Assembly (NCBI RefSeq): GCF_052156635.1
Contig: NZ_JBQKUO010000003.1
Span: 496,001-560,000 of the forward strand
From: Nitrospina sp052156635
GTDB taxonomy: Bacteria; Nitrospinota; Nitrospinia; Nitrospinales; Nitrospinaceae
Direction of reading: 5' to 3'
Length of the DNA stretch: 64,000 nt
This document shows, piece after piece, positions 18,851 to 26,634 of this stretch. The notes beneath the pieces are model-generated. The model did no database searches and was not told the DNA's origin. It saw only the letters and a list, made by a program, of their open reading frames with translations. Numbering within the stretch: position 1 is the stretch's first letter; every line of letters starts with the position of its first letter. The position numbers and the translations under genes were made by a program.

Positions 18851-20059
18851 CTATGAACTGGATTCCCCGCGGTATTGATCGATGCGGTCGCACACGTGCT
18901 CGGCGAAAGGAAAGGCGCAGGTGAATCCGGGAGAGACGGCGTTGAGGATGTGAAGCGAGCGGGCGTCGCCCTCCAGCAGGAAATCCATCACCAGAGAGGG
19001 TCCCCGCAGGTCCACCAGTTGCGCCCGGATGCCGGGTGCGCCCCAGTTTTTGTACTGTCCCGGCCGCACACCGCGCGCCATGCGCGCCGCCTGGCGAACC
19101 ATGTACGGGGCGTACTGTTTTTTCATTTCCTCCAGCGCCAGCCGGCGAAAATCGAAATCCGAGTGCAGGGCCAGGCTCAACTGGCGCAGGCAGATGTCCG
19201 CCATTTCCCGCAATTTGAAATTTTTGAATCCACCGTAATGTTCCCGCCAGAATGCGGGGATGGCCGTCGGCCCGATCTTGGCGCGTCCGTCCACCGTCAC
19301 CGTGAAATGAACTCCGAGGAACGGTTGCTTCAAATCCGGCACCGGATAGATGTGAGTTTGAAGCGCGCCTGCCGGTTCGCTGGAATAAAGGTACAATCCC
19401 TTGAAAGGCAGGATGCGGTAATGCTGCGAGAACCCGAACTGCTGGGCCACGGAATCCGCTTGCAACCCGGCGCTGTTGACGACGTAACCGCACTCGATGG
19501 ATTCCTTCTCCGTGATCACCACCCCGTTTCGCCATTCGGCGAAGCCTTCGCCCAGGCGCAATTCGATGCCGGCGTCGATCACTTCCCGCTCCAGCGCGTC
19601 GATCACTTCCGAAGGGTCGACCGTGGACGTAGTCGGTGAAAACAGGGCGCGTCCGCAGGTTCGCACGCGCGGCTCGATTTTTTTCGCCGCGTCTTCCGTC
19701 ACCGGCTCCAGTTGAACGCCATTCACCCTGGCGCGGCGCAACAATTCCTCCAGACCTTCCAGTTCGGATTCGTTTTTGGCAACGACCAGCTTGCCGCATT
19801 TGCGGATGGCAAGCCCGTGCTCCTCGCAGAATTCGGTCAGGCGGCGGTTGCCATCGCGGGTGAAGCGGGCCTTCAGGCTGTCGGCGGTGTAATAAAAACC
19901 CGCGTGCAGCACCCCGCTGTTGCGGGTGCTCGCGTGTGCCCCGCACCGCGTTTCCTTTTCCAGCACGACAACCCGCGCCGCGGGAAACCGCCGCTTCAGT
20001 TCGCGCGCCACCGACAGGCCTATGACGCCGCCTCCAATCACCACGTAATCCGCAGTCAT
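18851..20059 (-). CDS. lhgO: FAD-dependent oxidoreductase, L-2-hydroxyglutarate oxidase-like
   Basis: 402 residues, the usual family length. It starts TADYVVIGGGVIGLSVARELKR, a dinucleotide-binding fold for FAD, followed by VVVLEKE. The LhgO-type signature STRNSGVLHAGFYY follows, with FKGLYLY and a C-terminal NAVSPGFTCAFPFAEHV region. Such enzymes oxidise L-2-hydroxyglutarate to 2-oxoglutarate and pass electrons to quinone. The start at 20059 has GGGGAAC upstream on the minus strand. Its link to the polysaccharide genes is not obvious; it may be a housekeeping gene inside the region. Confidence 0.85.
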   Translation of the reverse strand: MTADYVVIGGGVIGLSVARELKRRFPAARVVVLEKETRCGAHASTRNSGVLHAGFYYTADSLKARFTRDGNRRLTEFCEEHGLAIRKCGKLVVAKNESELEGLEELLRRARVNGVQLEPVTEDAAKKIEPRVRTCGRALFSPTTSTVDPSEVIDALEREVIDAGIELRLGEGFAEWRNGVVITEKESIECGYVVNSAGLQADSVAQQFGFSQHYRILPFKGLYLYSSEPAGALQTHIYPVPDLKQPFLGVHFTVTVDGRAKIGPTAIPAFWREHYGGFKNFKLREMADICLRQLSLALHSDFDFRRLALEEMKKQYAPYMVRQAARMARGVRPGQYKNWGAPGIRAQLVDLRGPSLVMDFLLEGDARSLHILNAVSPGFTCAFPFAEHVCDRIDQYRGESSS

Positions 20060-20308
20060 GAGTTCCCCGCGAAAAAATGAGAGGGGACCGGTTCGCTTCC
20101 AATACCACTCGGCGAAACGGGCGCACCATCGTATCCAAAACAATCCATGCTGGCAAAGGAATTCCCCCGCACCCGTTTCAATTCCAATTGATCCCCTATG
20201 GCAATTGCGTTATTTTTGTCAGGGATCATCCCGCTCGTTTCATAAAGCAGCGAGCCGCCAACCCCGGCCCGGGTCCGCAAGGCGCCCTCATCCCTTTCCC
20301 CCGACTCC

Positions 20309-21601
20309 ATGGCCCGATCGACAGACATTCTGGACCGGATCCACATCGCGGGCTTTTTTCTCTTTCTCCTCTTCTCACCGTTTTCCATATCGCTGACCAC
20401 CATCGCATTGTTCATCGGTTTCCCGGCCTGGGTTTTGCGCCATGCCCTTTCTCAGAGCTGGAATGAAATGCGGTTTCCCCTGGCGGTGCCGTTCCTTCTG
20501 TTCATCGCCGCATCCACGATTGCCATTTTCACCGCGCATGCTCCGGCGGTGAGCGCGGTGCAGGCGAAAAAGTTCGGCGAGCCCCTGATCGTTTTCTGGA
20601 CGCTGAACACCCTGCTTTCCACCGCACCGCAAAGAGTACTTGCCGACCTCGCATCCTGGTTGCGCAGGCGCAATACCGAAAGCCGTCTGGCGACCCGCGT
20701 ATCGAAATGGGCATCGCTGGATTCTCCCACACTGTGCGTCATTGTGCTGGGTCTGGCGGCGGCGGTGTCCGGCCTGGTCGGGTATTACCAGCACTTTGTT
20801 GCTGTGGATGTGTACGGCCCGCGCGCACGGGGTCCGTTCGGCTCCGTCAACACCTACGCCCAGATGATGATGTTGAGCGGGCTCCTCCTCGCTTCGCGGG
20901 AATTGTTCCTGAAGGACCGGCGCGTCGCGGCAGAGGTCGCTTTGGTTTGCGTCGTCGGGGGCCTGGTGTGGACGCTCTCGCGCGGGGCGTGGATGGGATT
21001 TCTAATCGGGTTCTGTTTTCTGTTGTTTATCCGCAACCGCCGCATCTTTTTTGGCCTGGTCGGTGCCACGGTGGTGATCGTGGCTCTCCTGCCCGGACCG
21101 ATGCAACGCAGTCTCTTGAATTACGAACTGGATGCCGAACGCAACCTGTTCCTGTTCGACCAGAGCATGCAGGATCGCGTTGACATCTGGCGCGCGTCGG
21201 TCGAAATCTTCCAGGATCACCCGCTGACCGGTTGCGGATTCCGTTGCAGTGTGGAGATAACGGAACACTACCCGCACCACCCCATACTGAAACGTTTTCG
21301 TGCCGCACACAGCAACGTGCTTCAACTGATGGTGGAAACCGGTGCGATCGGCCTCATTGCGTGGCTGGCTATCTGGTTTTTTTATTTCAAGTATGCGTTT
21401 CAGGGGTTCGGCCAGGTGTGGCGAAACCCGGCGCCGGCCTGGCCGCGGCTGGGAGGGATTGCGGCGGTGCTGGCTTTTCACACCTACGGGCTTGTAGAAT
21501 CCAATTTCTTTGACTCGGAAGTCGCCATGCTGACCTATTTCATGATGGGTCTCAGCCTCGCCGCTCCCGCGGCCAGCAGAGATCCTGGAAAAACCGGATG
21601 A
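20309..21601 (+). CDS. O-antigen ligase / polymerase-like membrane protein (WaaL/Wzy_C type)
   Basis: 430 residues with about ten helices. The periplasmic loop region contains RARGPFGSVNTYAQ, then LVWTLSRGAWMGFLIG, and further on HPLTGCGFRCS and RAAHSNVLQLMVETGAIGLIAW, including the conserved His-Ser-Asn of the O-antigen-ligase (Wzy_C) family. It probably joins a finished or growing undecaprenyl-linked glycan to an acceptor in the periplasm. Ligase and polymerase functions cannot be separated by sequence. No clear ribosome site precedes the ATG. It ends immediately next to the convergent acyltransferase gene. Confidence 0.8.
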   Translation: MARSTDILDRIHIAGFFLFLLFSPFSISLTTIALFIGFPAWVLRHALSQSWNEMRFPLAVPFLLFIAASTIAIFTAHAPAVSAVQAKKFGEPLIVFWTLNTLLSTAPQRVLADLASWLRRRNTESRLATRVSKWASLDSPTLCVIVLGLAAAVSGLVGYYQHFVAVDVYGPRARGPFGSVNTYAQMMMLSGLLLASRELFLKDRRVAAEVALVCVVGGLVWTLSRGAWMGFLIGFCFLLFIRNRRIFFGLVGATVVIVALLPGPMQRSLLNYELDAERNLFLFDQSMQDRVDIWRASVEIFQDHPLTGCGFRCSVEITEHYPHHPILKRFRAAHSNVLQLMVETGAIGLIAWLAIWFFYFKYAFQGFGQVWRNPAPAWPRLGGIAAVLAFHTYGLVESNFFDSEVAMLTYFMMGLSLAAPAASRDPGKTG

Positions 21602-22207
21602 TCAGCGACTGAATTCCATCTTCATTTTCCGGCTCATTTCACGTGTGAGGGGAAATACCTTGGCCGGTATGCCGGAAGCCATGCATTGCGGAGGAATGTC
21701 CTGGGTCAAGGTTGTGTGTTCAAGAATGTAGCAATCGTCCCCGATATTGACTCCAGGATGGATCACCGAATGGGAGCCGATGATCACCCGGTTGCCGATG
21801 ACCGTGCCGACGTCTCCCATGAACTTGCGGGGAACTTCCTCCGTCCGCCGCCCGAAGCTCAGCACCACCTCCTCGCCCAGCACCACCTGGTTGCCGATGA
21901 TGACATCGTGGGGGACGTAGGACCGCGCGCCGATTTTCACGCGGTCGCCGATCTGCACGTGGCCTTCGATGATGACCCCATTGTCAAGTTTCACATCATT
22001 TCCCAACCGCGTGTTGCCCCGCACCACCACGCCCTTTCCGGCATGGAAGTTGTCGCCAATCACCACGTCCCCGTAAATCAGGCTCATGGAGCGGATCACC
22101 GCGTTGTCGCCGATGCGCGCTTTCAGACAATGATCCCGGTACTGGAAACCGAGGCGGACGCGATCCTCGATCAGGCAGTTGCTGCCCAGGGTGGCAAAAT
22201 GTTCCAT
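21602..22207 (-). CDS. Hexapeptide-repeat (left-handed beta-helix) acyltransferase
   Basis: 201 residues made almost wholly of hexapeptide repeats such as IGDNAVI, IGDNFHAGKG, LGNDVKLDNG, IGDRVKIGA and IGNRVIIGSHSVI. It probably transfers an acetyl or other acyl group to a sugar nucleotide or glycan, like WbbJ/NeuD/PglD-related enzymes, though no N-terminal nucleotide-sugar domain of the PglD type is present. The stop codon is adjacent to the O-antigen ligase stop on the opposite strand. Confidence 0.8.
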   Translation of the reverse strand: MEHFATLGSNCLIEDRVRLGFQYRDHCLKARIGDNAVIRSMSLIYGDVVIGDNFHAGKGVVVRGNTRLGNDVKLDNGVIIEGHVQIGDRVKIGARSYVPHDVIIGNQVVLGEEVVLSFGRRTEEVPRKFMGDVGTVIGNRVIIGSHSVIHPGVNIGDDCYILEHTTLTQDIPPQCMASGIPAKVFPLTREMSRKMKMEFSR

Positions 22208-22393
22208 ATTCGAAAATGAATGTATGGCGCTCTCCGCCGGTACCGGTCCTTCATTCCGGTACGATGCAGACCCTTGCCGGGTGGTTCCGGCAATCCAAAT
22301 GTCTGTTTACTTGGTTGGGGTTTCCTTTTATGCTGACCGCATGCGGCCCCACGATTCCGCTCCGCCGGTGCGGATACAACTTGCGACGGAAAC

Positions 22394-23242
22394 ATGGACC
22401 TGACGTTCATCATTGTAACCTACAATCATGGTGACTGTCTGGACAAATGCCTGCAATCGATTCAGGATTCCGTAAAGGACGCGCATCATGAAGTCCTGGT
22501 GGTGAACAACGCGCGGCAGGATCGTTTGGACGACTTTGAAACCCGGTTTCCGAATGTCCGTGTGACCACCAACCGGAAAAACATCGGCTTCGCCCGCGCC
22601 TGCAACCAGGCCGCACGGGAAGCCCGGGGCGGACTGCTGGTTTTCCTGAACCCGGATGCCCGGCTGCACGAAGGGGCGGTGGACGCATTGCGGAATCAAC
22701 TGGAATCGGATCCGGGTATCGGGATCGTCGGCCCGAAAGTGCTCAATCCGGATGGAACCGTGCAGGCATCCTGCAGGCGGTTTCCACGACTGTGGACGGG
22801 CCTGTTTCATCGACGTTCGTTGCTCAGCCTGTGGTTTCCCGGAAATCGTTTCACGCGCGAATACCTGATGCTGGACTTCGATCATGCGACCACGCGCGAC
22901 GTCGACTGGGTGTCGGGATGCTGCATGATGATTGCCCGGGATCGATTCCGGGAACTGGGTGGATTTGACGAGCGGTATTTTCTGTTTCACGAAGATGTGG
23001 ATTTGTGCCGCACGGCATGGCAGGCCGGGTACCGGGTGGTGTACCATCCGGAAGCGGTCGTCACCCACGACATCGGGGCCGGCAACCGCAACCTGCCTGC
23101 CCTGGTGATCGTCAGGCGCCACCGCGGCATGGCGCACTACTGGAAAAAACACATGCGGCCCAACCCGGTGGTTTACGGGCTGGTGAGCATGGCGATCGGT
23201 CTGCGCTGCCTTCTGCAGCTGATGGGTACAAGGTGGAAGTGA
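22394..23242 (+). CDS. Family 2 glycosyltransferase (rhamnosyltransferase-like)
   Basis: 282 residues. GT-A features are TFIIVTYNHGDCLDKCLQSI, NIGFARACNQA and LVFLNPDARL (DxD-type), then GCCMMIARDRFRELGGFDERYFLFHEDVDLC, the usual C-terminal acidic block of rhamnosyl-/galactosyltransferase-like GT2 proteins. It is cytoplasmic, with a hydrophobic C-terminus that may touch the membrane. Its stop overlaps the ATG of the following polyprenyl-phosphate transferase gene (TGATG), consistent with a joint role in assembling a lipid-linked glycan. Confidence 0.88.
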   Translation: MDLTFIIVTYNHGDCLDKCLQSIQDSVKDAHHEVLVVNNARQDRLDDFETRFPNVRVTTNRKNIGFARACNQAAREARGGLLVFLNPDARLHEGAVDALRNQLESDPGIGIVGPKVLNPDGTVQASCRRFPRLWTGLFHRRSLLSLWFPGNRFTREYLMLDFDHATTRDVDWVSGCCMMIARDRFRELGGFDERYFLFHEDVDLCRTAWQAGYRVVYHPEAVVTHDIGAGNRNLPALVIVRRHRGMAHYWKKHMRPNPVVYGLVSMAIGLRCLLQLMGTRWK

Positions 23243-24408
23243 TGTCCATCAACTCTCCCATTTCACTGGGAACACACCTGATGGCGTTTGCCGGAACGCT
23301 GGGCGCGTCCCTGTTTCTCACCTGGTGGGTGACGCGGTTCTTGAAAGGCACGCATCCCCTCGCAAAGTTCCTCCTCATCCATTCCCGCGCCCACAAAGAC
23401 AAGGAAGAAGTCAGCCCCTTTGGCGGCCTGGCGGTGATCGCCTCTTTCCTTTTCGTTCTGTGGTCGTGTTTTTATCTCGGGGCCCTGCACAATCACTACA
23501 TGACTTCGTTTCTCCTGCTGACCGTAGGAGTGCTGGCGATGATTCTCCTGGGGTTTGTGGACGACCTGGTGAACCTCAAAGCGCGGTTCAAACTCTGCGT
23601 TCAGGTTCTCATCGCCCTGTTCCTGGTGCTCAACGGGATGGCGGCCAACCAGGTCGGGGTTTTGGACTGGGCCTGGCTGGGTGCCGGGTGGACGCTGTTG
23701 TGGATCGCGGGCATCGCCAACGGCTTCAACCTGGTGGACGGACAGGACGGCCTGTCCGGCGGGCTGGCCTTTCTCACCTGCGTGTTTGCGGCGATGGTGT
23801 TCTGGGACCGGGGCATATTTGAAGCGTCATTTCTGGCCGCGACACTGGCAGGCAGCGTGCTCGGGTTCCTGTTCTTCAATTTCCCGCCCGCAAAAATTTA
23901 CCTTGGCAACACCGGCAGCCTTCCCCTCGGCCTTCTGGTATCTCTCGTTTTCGTCAGTGTCTGGATGCGGGGTTTTCAGGACGAAGTGTATTTCATCCTG
24001 CCCATTTCCATGCTGGTGGTGCCGATCAGCGATACGGTGTTCGCGTTTTTCCGGCGTATTTTCAAAGGCGAGAGTCCCTTCGCACGCGACGCAGACCACC
24101 TGCACCATCGCCTTGTGAAACTGGGCTTCACCGACCGCCAGTCCATCTCCATCCTGTTCGGGGTGACGCTGTATTTCGATCTGATCACCCTGATTTATAC
24201 CAGCAACATCGACCGCATCCCATTTTTCACGCTTCTTTTCCTGCTGTTTCTGGTATTGAACGTCAGCCTCCTTATCCTGACGCTGATCCATTTTGAATAC
24301 ACCCGGAACGGCGACCGCCTGTTCATGCGGTGGCTGGTGCCCAGTCCCTACCCGTTGATCGGGTGCCTGGTGGCGTTGAACGTCGGGTTCATTTTCGGGA
24401 CCTGGTGA
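23242..24408 (+). CDS. WecA/TagO/MraY-family polyprenyl-phosphate sugar-1-phosphate transferase with Asp-to-Asn change
   Basis: 388 residues, about eleven helices. Family motifs: LGFVDDLVNLKARFKL, NGFNLVDGQDGLSGG and DADHLHHRLVKLGF. The motif normally reading GD(T/A)GS is here YLGNTGSLPLG, with Asn at residue 223 (codon 23908-23910) in place of the conserved Asp that helps bind magnesium in MraY-type enzymes. The protein may start glycan assembly on undecaprenyl phosphate, or the substitution may lower or change activity. The start ATG overlaps the GT2 stop and has AAGGTGGAAG upstream. Confidence 0.85.
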   Translation: MSINSPISLGTHLMAFAGTLGASLFLTWWVTRFLKGTHPLAKFLLIHSRAHKDKEEVSPFGGLAVIASFLFVLWSCFYLGALHNHYMTSFLLLTVGVLAMILLGFVDDLVNLKARFKLCVQVLIALFLVLNGMAANQVGVLDWAWLGAGWTLLWIAGIANGFNLVDGQDGLSGGLAFLTCVFAAMVFWDRGIFEASFLAATLAGSVLGFLFFNFPPAKIYLGNTGSLPLGLLVSLVFVSVWMRGFQDEVYFILPISMLVVPISDTVFAFFRRIFKGESPFARDADHLHHRLVKLGFTDRQSISILFGVTLYFDLITLIYTSNIDRIPFFTLLFLLFLVLNVSLLILTLIHFEYTRNGDRLFMRWLVPSPYPLIGCLVALNVGFIFGTW

Positions 24409-24443
24409 GGGTTTCTATAAACCGAGATTGACTTGAGGAGGCC

Positions 24444-24530
24444 ATGGCAAACTGGTACATGCTCACCCTGGTGGGACGCGACGGGCCGGGCATCGTCGCC
24501 CCCGTAAGCCGGGTTTTGTATGAAATTTGA
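24444..24530 (+). pseudogene. Truncated 5' copy of the ACT-domain regulator gene
   Basis: It begins MANWYMLTLVGRDGPGIVA and stops after 28 codons (TGA at 24528-24530). It is an almost exact copy of the start of the intact gene at 25319. A strong ribosome site, TTGAGGAGGCC, precedes the ATG, so the original start of the gene was probably here. After the shared segment the sequence changes to AT-rich DNA carrying a phage gene. The remnant is most simply the left end of an insertion that split or duplicated the gene. Confidence 0.75.
24449..24525 (+). repeat. Direct repeat bracketing the terminase gene (second copy at 25324-25400)
   Basis: Thirty-six bases (24449-24484 and 25324-25359) are identical. 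The match continues with about five mismatches in all over about 77 bases. Upstream leaders also look alike with small gaps. The pair lies in the same orientation on either side of about 0.8 kb of AT-rich DNA. It could be an attachment-type duplication left by integration. Confidence 0.7.
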
Positions 24531-25318
24531 GGTTAGCCTGTGTCCAGTCCATGGTTACACATGCAAAAAGGATTTTTAAGGAACGTCGTTTCCTAAGCAG
24601 TTGACTCACTTCCTAATTTGGCACCTTTCGAATCTGACGGCATAACCAATGAAAACTAAAGGGCTTACACACAAACAAAAACGATTTATTGAAGAATACT
24701 TGATAGATTTGAATGCGACTCAGGCAGCCATCAGAGCCGGATATTCCCGGAAAACGGCCAATGTTCAAGGGTCACAAAACTTAACAAAACTTAGTATTCA
24801 GGCGGAAATTCAAAGGGGGCTGGATGAGCGCTCTAAACGATTGGAAACGCGCCGCGAACGACTTCTCAATGAGCTTGCCAGCATAGCTTTCACAAACATC
24901 TCGGATGTTTGCACTTGGGGACCAGAGGGCATTCACCTAAAACCTATGGAAGAACTGACTCCGGAACAAAAAGTGGGTATTTCTCAAATCACTTTTTCGT
25001 TCGATAAAAATGGCAAGGTGATTGGCGTTAAAATGCACAATAAACTTCGGGCTCTACATTTATTGGCAAAACATATGGGTATTTACCCCAAAACCCGAAA
25101 GCATCTTAGGCGTTAATTTTTCAATGCATTAACCTGACAACCATCCCGTTTTTCGTCTTTATGTTTTCAGTATCCAAAAGTTGCTTTAAATTCATATTAA
25201 TTCTTAAATCAGTTATGAAATGGACGCACTCAAAAGGCGTTGATACATTCCGGTCAAGTAAATTTCGAAAACCGCGGGCTTTCTTCATTTACAAAACCCC
25301 GGTTGAAGGAGCCTGGCA
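24531..25318 (+). mobile_element. Small AT-rich insert with phage gene, likely prophage/satellite remnant
   Basis: The insert is AT-rich relative to both flanks, is bracketed by a direct repeat of the host gene's 5' end, and contains a terminase small-subunit gene as its only recognisable gene. No integrase, capsid or large terminase gene is present. The last ~200 bases (25117-25318) hold no gene but must contain the present promoter and leader of the ACT-domain gene, with GAAGGAG upstream of its ATG. Confidence 0.5.
24649..25116 (+). CDS. Phage terminase small subunit-like protein
   Basis: 155 residues. The N-terminus LTHKQKRFIEEYLIDLNATQAAIRAGYSRKTANVQ splits into the helix-turn-helix DNA-binding pattern standard in the Terminase_2 family. 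The basic middle part (RSKRLETRRERLLNELASIAF) and a following TNISDV stretch are also typical. In phages this protein recognises the packaging site and recruits the large subunit. None is found here, so the gene is probably an orphan or remnant. It sits inside an insert that duplicates the start of the host ACT gene. No strong ribosome site precedes the ATG. Confidence 0.8.
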   Translation: MKTKGLTHKQKRFIEEYLIDLNATQAAIRAGYSRKTANVQGSQNLTKLSIQAEIQRGLDERSKRLETRRERLLNELASIAFTNISDVCTWGPEGIHLKPMEELTPEQKVGISQITFSFDKNGKVIGVKMHNKLRALHLLAKHMGIYPKTRKHLRR

Positions 25319-25843
25319 ATGAAAAACTGGTACATGCTCACCCTGGTGGGACGCGACGGACCGGGCATCGTCGCCGCCGTCAGCCGGGTTTTGTGCGAAA
25401 ACGGCGGCAACATCGGCGAGGCCAGCATGGCGCGGCTCGGCGGCAACTTTTCCATGATGCTCATGGTGCGGTGCCCGCTGGAGCTGAACGAACTGGAAGC
25501 GCGCCTTCAACCCGCAGTCGAACCGTGGAACCTGATGGTGCACCTCGATGCCATCGACGCCGACCTGCACCATCACGTCGAGCCGGATGTGAAGATCAGC
25601 ATATACGGGGCGGATCGTGTGGGGATCGTCGCCGCCGCGACGGGTGCCCTGGCGGAGGCGGGGCTCAACATCCTCAACCTCGAAACCGACGTCGGCGGCA
25701 CCGAAGCGGAACCCATCTTCATCATGCACATCGAGGGGGTGGCGGAACGCGGCCTGCCGCCGCTGGAGGCCGCCTGCAAAACCTTGTCCCGCGACCAGCA
25801 GGTGGAAACGCACCTGTCACCGATCGACACATTGATGGGGTGA
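25319..25843 (+). CDS. Two-ACT-domain protein, GcvR-like
   Basis: 174 residues. Two ACT domains are visible: residues ~1-80, starting YMLTLVGRDGPGIVAAVSR, and ~90-170, with GADRVGIVAAATGALAEAGLNILNLETDV. The arrangement matches GcvR/glycine-cleavage repressor-like regulators, which bind amino acids and act through a protein partner. An upstream truncated copy of its 5' end lies at 24444. It is followed two bases later by peptide deformylase, so it is probably cotranscribed with it. The amino-acid ligand is unknown. Confidence 0.85.
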   Translation: MKNWYMLTLVGRDGPGIVAAVSRVLCENGGNIGEASMARLGGNFSMMLMVRCPLELNELEARLQPAVEPWNLMVHLDAIDADLHHHVEPDVKISIYGADRVGIVAAATGALAEAGLNILNLETDVGGTEAEPIFIMHIEGVAERGLPPLEAACKTLSRDQQVETHLSPIDTLMG

Positions 25844-25845
25844 CG

Positions 25846-26340
25846 ATGGCGGTCCTGCAAGTCCTCACCTATCCCAACCCCCTGCTCAAGCAGATTTCCA
25901 ATCCGGTGGCGGAAGTGAACGACGAGGTGCGCGCGTTCATCCGCGACCTGGAAGAGACCATGCGCGCCGGTCCTCCCTCGGTGGGCATCGCCGCGCCACA
26001 GGTGGGTCGCTTGGAACGCATCGTGCTCATCGACGTGTCGGTGAAACCCGGCATCCGGCACCACGGCCGGGTGGTTCTGATCAATCCGGAGGTCCTGCAG
26101 CAATCCGGAAAAACCAAGGGGCGCGAGGGGTGCCTATCGGTTCCCGATTTCATCGGCAACGTGGTGCGCGCCAGGAAGGTCACCATCCGCGCCCTGGACG
26201 AGGCGGGAGAAGAGCGGGTGTACGAGATGGAAGGCTACGAGGCCCGCGCAGCACAACACGAGATCGATCACCTTGATGGCAAACTGTTTCTCGACCGCCT
26301 CGTCAGCCGCCGCCACGACCTGGCGCAACGTAGATCTTAA
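25846..26340 (+). CDS. def: Peptide deformylase
   Basis: 164 residues. All three deformylase motifs are visible: SVGIAAPQVG (motif I, with Ser where the first Gly is usual), EGCLSVP (motif II with the metal-binding Cys) and HEIDHLDG (motif III, HExxH). It removes the formyl group from nascent proteins in the cytoplasm with a bound iron or similar metal. The start ATG lies two bases after the ACT gene stop. The gene marks the right edge of the GC-rich DNA before the long AT-rich island. Confidence 0.92.
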   Translation: MAVLQVLTYPNPLLKQISNPVAEVNDEVRAFIRDLEETMRAGPPSVGIAAPQVGRLERIVLIDVSVKPGIRHHGRVVLINPEVLQQSGKTKGREGCLSVPDFIGNVVRARKVTIRALDEAGEERVYEMEGYEARAAQHEIDHLDGKLFLDRLVSRRHDLAQRRS

Positions 26341-26634
26341 AAAAGAAGAAAATTTATTAAAAAAGTGGATCAGCCTAAAATCTAAAAAGTTTGTGGTTGT
26401 TACTTTAAATTATCGAATTAACCACAATGACAATTGATTGAGGCTCAAATAATTAGGCTTACACGTTGTCAATCACAATAAAAACATTTAAAATCTCAAT
26501 TAAATAATAGACTTCTCTTCTTGGGGAATTTAAAACCTTTAACGTTAGTACAACCGTTTGTCAATTTACATTGCGAATTCCCTTTAAATTTGCATTTTGT
26601 AAAATTGAGTTAATAAGAGTAGCAAAGGTCCGAA
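26341..26634. other. AT-rich intergenic stretch at island border
   Basis: A sharp fall in GC follows the def stop. An inverted repeat, TTGTGGTT (26391-26398) with AACCACAA (26420-26427), is separated by 21 bases; it could be an operator or a weak hairpin. No other feature is seen. Promoter elements for the glycosyltransferase at 26635 should lie here but are not clear. Confidence 0.4.

Noticed and set aside
18786..20156. 456-codon minus-strand frame overlapping the LhgO-like gene
   Set aside because: Arg/Gly/Ala-rich out-of-frame reading of the same GC-rich DNA; the neighbouring frame carries the FAD motifs.
24565..24600. AGGAA/TTCCT inverted repeat near the left end of the phage insert
   Set aside because: Only five paired bases; chance is likely and no att-site structure is evident.
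26391..26427. TTGTGGTT/AACCACAA inverted repeat as a terminator for def
   Set aside because: The 21-base loop and lack of a T-run make a terminator unlikely; kept only as a possible operator within the intergenic entry.
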